From Allobosea lathyri (lineage in GTDB: Bacteria; Pseudomonadota; Alphaproteobacteria; Rhizobiales; Beijerinckiaceae), in contig NZ_FNUY01000001.1 of assembly GCF_900108245.1 (NCBI RefSeq), positions 434,001 to 498,000 of the forward strand: a stretch of 64,000 nt of DNA, in the 5' to 3' direction. The translations under genes were made by a program, and so were the position numbers. Positions 60,947-64,000 of the stretch are shown here, one piece after another (position 1 is the first letter of the stretch; every line of letters begins with the position of its first letter). Below the pieces are notes generated by a model that saw only the letters and a program-made list of their open reading frames with translations, was not told the origin of the DNA and searched no databases.

Positions 60947-62146
60947 ATGTCGGCAGTCGCGAAATCAGGCTCGGGCGCGAAATCAGGCTCGGGCGAAGGC
61001 CAGCGCCGCTCGCCCTATTTCACCGAAGAGCATGAAGCGTTGCGGGATCAGGTCCGCCGCTTCGTCGAGACCGAGATCAAGCCGCATGCGCTCGCCTGGG
61101 AAGAGGCCGGTTCGGTGCCGCGCGAAGTGCTGCGCAAGATGGGCGCGCTTGGCTTCTTCGGTATTCGCTACCCCGCCGAGTATGGCGGCTCCGAGATGGA
61201 CACGATGGCGACCGTCGTGCTCGCCGAGGAGCTCGGGCGTTCGACCTTCTCGGGCGTCGCCATTACGGCGCTGGTTCACACCGATATGGCCTCGGTTCAT
61301 ATCGCCAATGCCGGTTCGCAGGCGCAGCGCGACAGGCTCATGCCCGACATCATCGCGGGCGAGAAGATCGTCGCGGTCGCAGTGACCGAGCCCGACGCGG
61401 GCTCCGACGTGAAAGGCATTCGCACCACCGCCCGGCGCGAGGGCGATACCTACGTGCTCGACGGCGCGAAGATGTTCATCACCAATGGCGTCCATGCCGA
61501 CCTTTACTGCGTCGCCGCCAAGACGGACCTTTCGGCCAAGCCCTCGCAATCGGTCTCGATCTTCCTGGTCGAGAAGGGCACGCCGGGGTTCAAGGTCTCC
61601 CGTGCGCTCGACAAGCATGGCTGGCGCTCGTCGGACACGGCCGAGCTCGTCTTCGAGGATTGCCGCATTCCGGCCGAAAACCTGCTCGGGCAGGAGGGGC
61701 GCGGCTTCTATGCGATCATGAGCAATTTCCAGAACGAGCGCACCGTGATCGGCGCGATGGCGATGGGCGAGGCTCAGGCCGCAATCGATCTCACGCTCGA
61801 CTATGTCCGTACGCGCAAGGCCTTCGGCGCGCCGCTCTGGGACAAGCAGGTCATCCGCCAGAAGCTGGCGACGCTCGCGAGCAAGGTCGAGGCCGGCCGC
61901 CAGTTGGTCTATCACGCGGCCTGGCTCGATGCGCAGGGTTTCGAGGCGACGCGCGAGGTTTCCATGGCCAAGGCCTATTGCGGCGAGTTGGTCAACGAGG
62001 TGATGTATGCCTGTCTGCAGTTCCATGGCGGCATGGGCTACATGCGCGAAAGCACGATCGAGCGCATGACCCGCGACGCCCGCGTCCAGGCGATCGGCGG
62101 CGGCGCGACCGAGGTGATGCTGGAAGAGGTCGCGAAGCGGCTGTGA
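60947..62146 (+). CDS. Acyl-CoA dehydrogenase
   Basis: 399 residues from ATG 60947 (GGGAG site). FAD-dependent ACAD: N-domain YFTEEHEALRDQVRRFVETE, FAD/substrate signatures VAVTEPDAGSDVKGIRTTAR and the C-terminal QFHGGMGYMRESTIERMTRD. The catalytic Glu region and VLAEELGRSTFSGVAIT resemble branched-chain enzymes (isovaleryl- or citronellyl-CoA type). Oxidises an acyl-CoA to the enoyl-CoA carboxylated by the divergent Mcc-like pair. The N-terminal tail contains a six-codon tandem duplication (KSGSGA), giving a flexible leader. Confidence 0.92.
   Translation: MSAVAKSGSGAKSGSGEGQRRSPYFTEEHEALRDQVRRFVETEIKPHALAWEEAGSVPREVLRKMGALGFFGIRYPAEYGGSEMDTMATVVLAEELGRSTFSGVAITALVHTDMASVHIANAGSQAQRDRLMPDIIAGEKIVAVAVTEPDAGSDVKGIRTTARREGDTYVLDGAKMFITNGVHADLYCVAAKTDLSAKPSQSVSIFLVEKGTPGFKVSRALDKHGWRSSDTAELVFEDCRIPAENLLGQEGRGFYAIMSNFQNERTVIGAMAMGEAQAAIDLTLDYVRTRKAFGAPLWDKQVIRQKLATLASKVEAGRQLVYHAAWLDAQGFEATREVSMAKAYCGELVNEVMYACLQFHGGMGYMRESTIERMTRDARVQAIGGGATEVMLEEVAKRL
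60959..60994 (+). repeat. 18-bp tandem duplication inside the dehydrogenase leader
   Basis: GCGAAATCAGGCTCGGGC at 60959-60976 is repeated exactly at 60977-60994, keeping frame and doubling six codons of a disordered N-terminal leader. It may be a site of copy-number slippage. Confidence 0.85.
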
Positions 62147-62155
62147 TTCACCTCC

Positions 62156-62301
62156 GTCATTCCGGGGCTTCGCGCAGCGAAGAGCCCGGAACCCATAGCC
62201 GCAGGTTCAGCCGGATGAAGCGCATTGGCCACAGCACCTTTTTTACCGCGCTCCGCGGTTATGGGTTCCGGGCTCGCGGCTTCGCCACGCCCCGGAATGA
62301 C
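62156..62301. repeat. Structured intergenic repeat, copy C
   Basis: 146 bases with the same outer 12-mers as copy A (GTCATTCCGGGG, 62156-62167; CCCCGGAATGAC, 62290-62301) and the inner pair GAGCCCGGAACCCATA / TATGGGTTCCGGGCTC. It starts nine bases after the dehydrogenase stop and ends 11 bases before the TetR start codon, so the TetR ribosome site (GGAG) abuts it. Could attenuate or terminate read-through. Confidence 0.85.
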
Positions 62302-62312
62302 GGTGGAGCCTC

Positions 62313-62966
62313 ATGAGCGCGGCGCTCGACAGATCCGCCGATGGACCTATCGAGGGCGGCTCGCGCCGGCTCATCCTTGATACGGCCGCGCGGCTGCTGC
62401 GCGGCGGCGGCTATCACCAGACCACGCTGCGCGAGATCGCCGAGGCCGTCGGCATTCGCAAGGCGAGCCTCTACTACCACTTCGCCTCGAAGGAGGAGAT
62501 CGTCGAGGCGGTGGTCAACGACGGCGTGCGCTTTGTCCATGAGGCCGTGGTCGCCGCGCTCGCGCAGGCGTCGGATGCAACGCCCCGCAAGCGGCTGGAA
62601 GCGGCGATCCGCGCGCATCTGACGGCGCTGCATGGCCATGGCGACTACACCTCCGCCAGCATCAAGGTCTTCACCTTTGGCGCGACGCCGACGCCCGACA
62701 GCGTGCGCCGCGTCCGCCGCGCCTATGAGGATGTCTGGCGCGCCCTGATTGCCGAGCTTCAGGAGGCCGGAGCGCTGTCGCCGCAACGTGCGCCCGACGC
62801 CTTGCGCTTCTTCCTGCTCGGAGCGCTGAACGGTTCGACCGACTGGTATCGGCCGGACCGTTTCGACCTCGCCGACCTCGCCCGCGAATTCACAGGCCTG
62901 ATCACGCATGGCGAGCAAGGCGGTGCGGCAGCGATGGCGGCTGACCTCGCGTCGGCGAACCGTTAG
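62313..62966 (+). CDS. TetR-family regulator
   Basis: 217 residues. HTH at about 20-66 (GSRRLILDTAARLLRGGGYH, then TTLREIAEAVGIRKASLYYHF), helical ligand-binding C-domain with RFFLLGALNGSTDWYRPD, a pattern of TetR_C families that sense acyl-CoA or lipids. Directly downstream of the acyl-CoA dehydrogenase gene, separated by repeat copy C. Expected to repress the dehydrogenase and the divergent carboxylase genes through the 60890-60909 palindrome. Confidence 0.92.
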   Translation: MSAALDRSADGPIEGGSRRLILDTAARLLRGGGYHQTTLREIAEAVGIRKASLYYHFASKEEIVEAVVNDGVRFVHEAVVAALAQASDATPRKRLEAAIRAHLTALHGHGDYTSASIKVFTFGATPTPDSVRRVRRAYEDVWRALIAELQEAGALSPQRAPDALRFFLLGALNGSTDWYRPDRFDLADLAREFTGLITHGEQGGAAAMAADLASANR

Positions 62967-63026
62967 CTTCGGATCTGGCGAAACGCTCGACATGGCGTTT
63001 CCGAGGACTCAAGAGGACGGTTTTGC

Positions 63027-64000
63027 ATGCGCGCTTTCTATCACCCCGATCAGTCGCTTCATGATCCCCAGCAATATATGCGCTTTGGCCGCATCGTCGC
63101 GCCCAAGGATCTGCCGGAGAGGACGGCGCAACTGCTGGGAGCGCTGAAGAAGCACGGCATCACCCCCGAGCAGCCGGCCGCGGCGGGCCTCGATCCGGTT
63201 CTGGCCGTCCATGACGCCGGCTTCGTGCGCTTCCTGGAGACGATCTGGGCGCGCTGGCAGGAATTGCCCGAGCGCGGCCCGGAAGCCTGGCCCAACACCT
63301 TCCCCTATTGGAGCGGCCGTACCGACGAATCCGTCCGCCCGCCCTGCCGCCCGACCGGGATCATGGGCCAGCTCGGCTGGTATCTCGGCGATCTCTCCGT
63401 GCCGGTCGGCGAGCATTGCTGGACCTCGACGCAGCGCTCGGCCGACACGGCGGTCGCCGGCGCCGACGCCGTGCTCGCAGGCGAGCGCGGCGTCTACGCG
63501 CTATGCCGCCCGTCCGGCCACCATGCCCGCGCCGACCGTGCCACCGGCTTCTGCTACATCAACAACACGGCGGTCGCGGCCCAGCGCCTGCGCTCGAAAT
63601 TCGGCAAGGTCGCAATCCTCGATGTCGATGCCCATCACGGCGACGGCACGCAGCAGATTTTCTATCGCCGCGATGACGTCCTGACGATCTCTGTTCATGC
63701 CGATCCCGTCGACTACTACCCGTTCTTCACGGGCTATGAGGACGAGCGCGGCAACGGCCCGGGCGAGGGCTTCAACCTCAATCTGCCGCTGGCTCACGGC
63801 ACGGGCGGCGCCGCGATGAAGGCCGCAGTCGAGCGGGCAGGCGAGGCGATCCAAAAATTCGGCGCGGACGCACTGGTCATCGCGCTTGGATACGATGCCC
63901 ACAAGGACGATCCAATCGGCGTGCTCAAGCTGGAAGCCGCCGATTTCGGCACGATCGGCGCGCAGGTGAAGGCGATGGGCCTGCCGACGCTGGTGGTGCA
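63027..64000 (+). CDS. Histone deacetylase / acetylpolyamine amidohydrolase family, 3' truncated by window
   Basis: At least 324 residues; the gene runs off the window. Zinc-dependent deacetylase (arginase/deacetylase fold) features: RPSGHHARADRATGFCYINN with the tandem His, then the zinc ligands in ILDVDAHHGDGTQQIFY and ISVHADP. The N-terminus MRAFYHPDQSLHDPQQYMRFG and GYEDERGNGPGEGFNLNLPL match bacterial acetylpolyamine amidohydrolases. AGAGGA lies before ATG 63027. No signal peptide. Substrates in relatives are acetylated polyamines or other small amides rather than histones. Confidence 0.9.
   Translation, partial: MRAFYHPDQSLHDPQQYMRFGRIVAPKDLPERTAQLLGALKKHGITPEQPAAAGLDPVLAVHDAGFVRFLETIWARWQELPERGPEAWPNTFPYWSGRTDESVRPPCRPTGIMGQLGWYLGDLSVPVGEHCWTSTQRSADTAVAGADAVLAGERGVYALCRPSGHHARADRATGFCYINNTAVAAQRLRSKFGKVAILDVDAHHGDGTQQIFYRRDDVLTISVHADPVDYYPFFTGYEDERGNGPGEGFNLNLPLAHGTGGAAMKAAVERAGEAIQKFGADALVIALGYDAHKDDPIGVLKLEAADFGTIGAQVKAMGLPTLVV

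Overview
The window is GC-rich, densely coded DNA from an alphaproteobacterium, most likely order Hyphomicrobiales (Rhizobiales). Bosea or a close relative would fit, but that genus is an inference from gene style, not from a marker gene. There is no rRNA, tRNA or CRISPR array. Most of the window is accessory catabolism: ABC importers, each with its own regulator and a few enzymes. The last 8 kb looks more like core acyl-CoA metabolism.

0-5.2 kb: a FecI/FecR pair without a visible TonB receptor, a tyrosine-recombinase remnant, a YciE-type ferritin-like protein, a low-affinity iron permease homologue, a frameshifted CinA-like pseudogene and an FAD oxidoreductase with a C-terminal Rieske domain. 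5.4-12.3 kb: a 1401-residue autotransporter divergent from a 7-TM histidine kinase and an OmpR-type regulator. The shared intergenic region carries two arrays of 10-bp direct repeats. 12.4-14.3 kb: a DMT exporter divergent from a LysR regulator, with a perfect T-N11-A operator between them.

14.3-29.5 kb: a polyol/sugar island. Importer 1 (solute-binding protein plus two permeases) runs into an inositol-monophosphatase-family enzyme and faces a SorC regulator, a PfkB kinase and a mannitol-type dehydrogenase. Importer 2 is UgpB-UgpA-UgpE with a GDPD phosphodiesterase, under a second SorC regulator, with a HAD phosphatase and a xylulokinase. Neither importer has an ATPase gene here. A repeated GAGCATNTGCTC element ties importer 2 to the HAD-SorC operon. 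Importers paired with a diesterase and phosphatases suggest scavenging of polyol or sugar phosphate (di)esters. 29.9-31.4 kb: a deletion scar joins a 5'-truncated GntR gene head-to-head with a 5'-truncated Opp-type ATPase gene, followed by an intact cyclophilin.

31.6-42.6 kb: a catabolic cluster with a DUF1185 protein, a GAF/PucR-type regulator, a flavin reductase fused to a Nudix-like domain, an aldehyde dehydrogenase, a luciferase-like monooxygenase, an alpha/beta hydrolase, a NIPSNAP protein and a complete ProVWX betaine importer. The set matches ring opening of a betaine such as trigonelline, by two-component monooxygenase chemistry. 42.8-51.8 kb: an aspartoacylase-family deacylase, a DadA/SoxB-like FAD oxidase and a Dpp-type importer with a fused permease-ATPase, under a divergent LysR regulator.

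51.9-56.8 kb: small single genes (VOC, PilZ, Nudix, DUF4239, a secreted Pro/Tyr-rich protein, a GGDEF cyclase). 56.9-64 kb: biotin-dependent carboxylase subunits, an acyl-CoA dehydrogenase, a TetR regulator and a histone-deacetylase-like amidohydrolase cut by the window end. Three copies of a structured 106-146 bp inverted repeat lie between these genes and were noticed nowhere else in the window.
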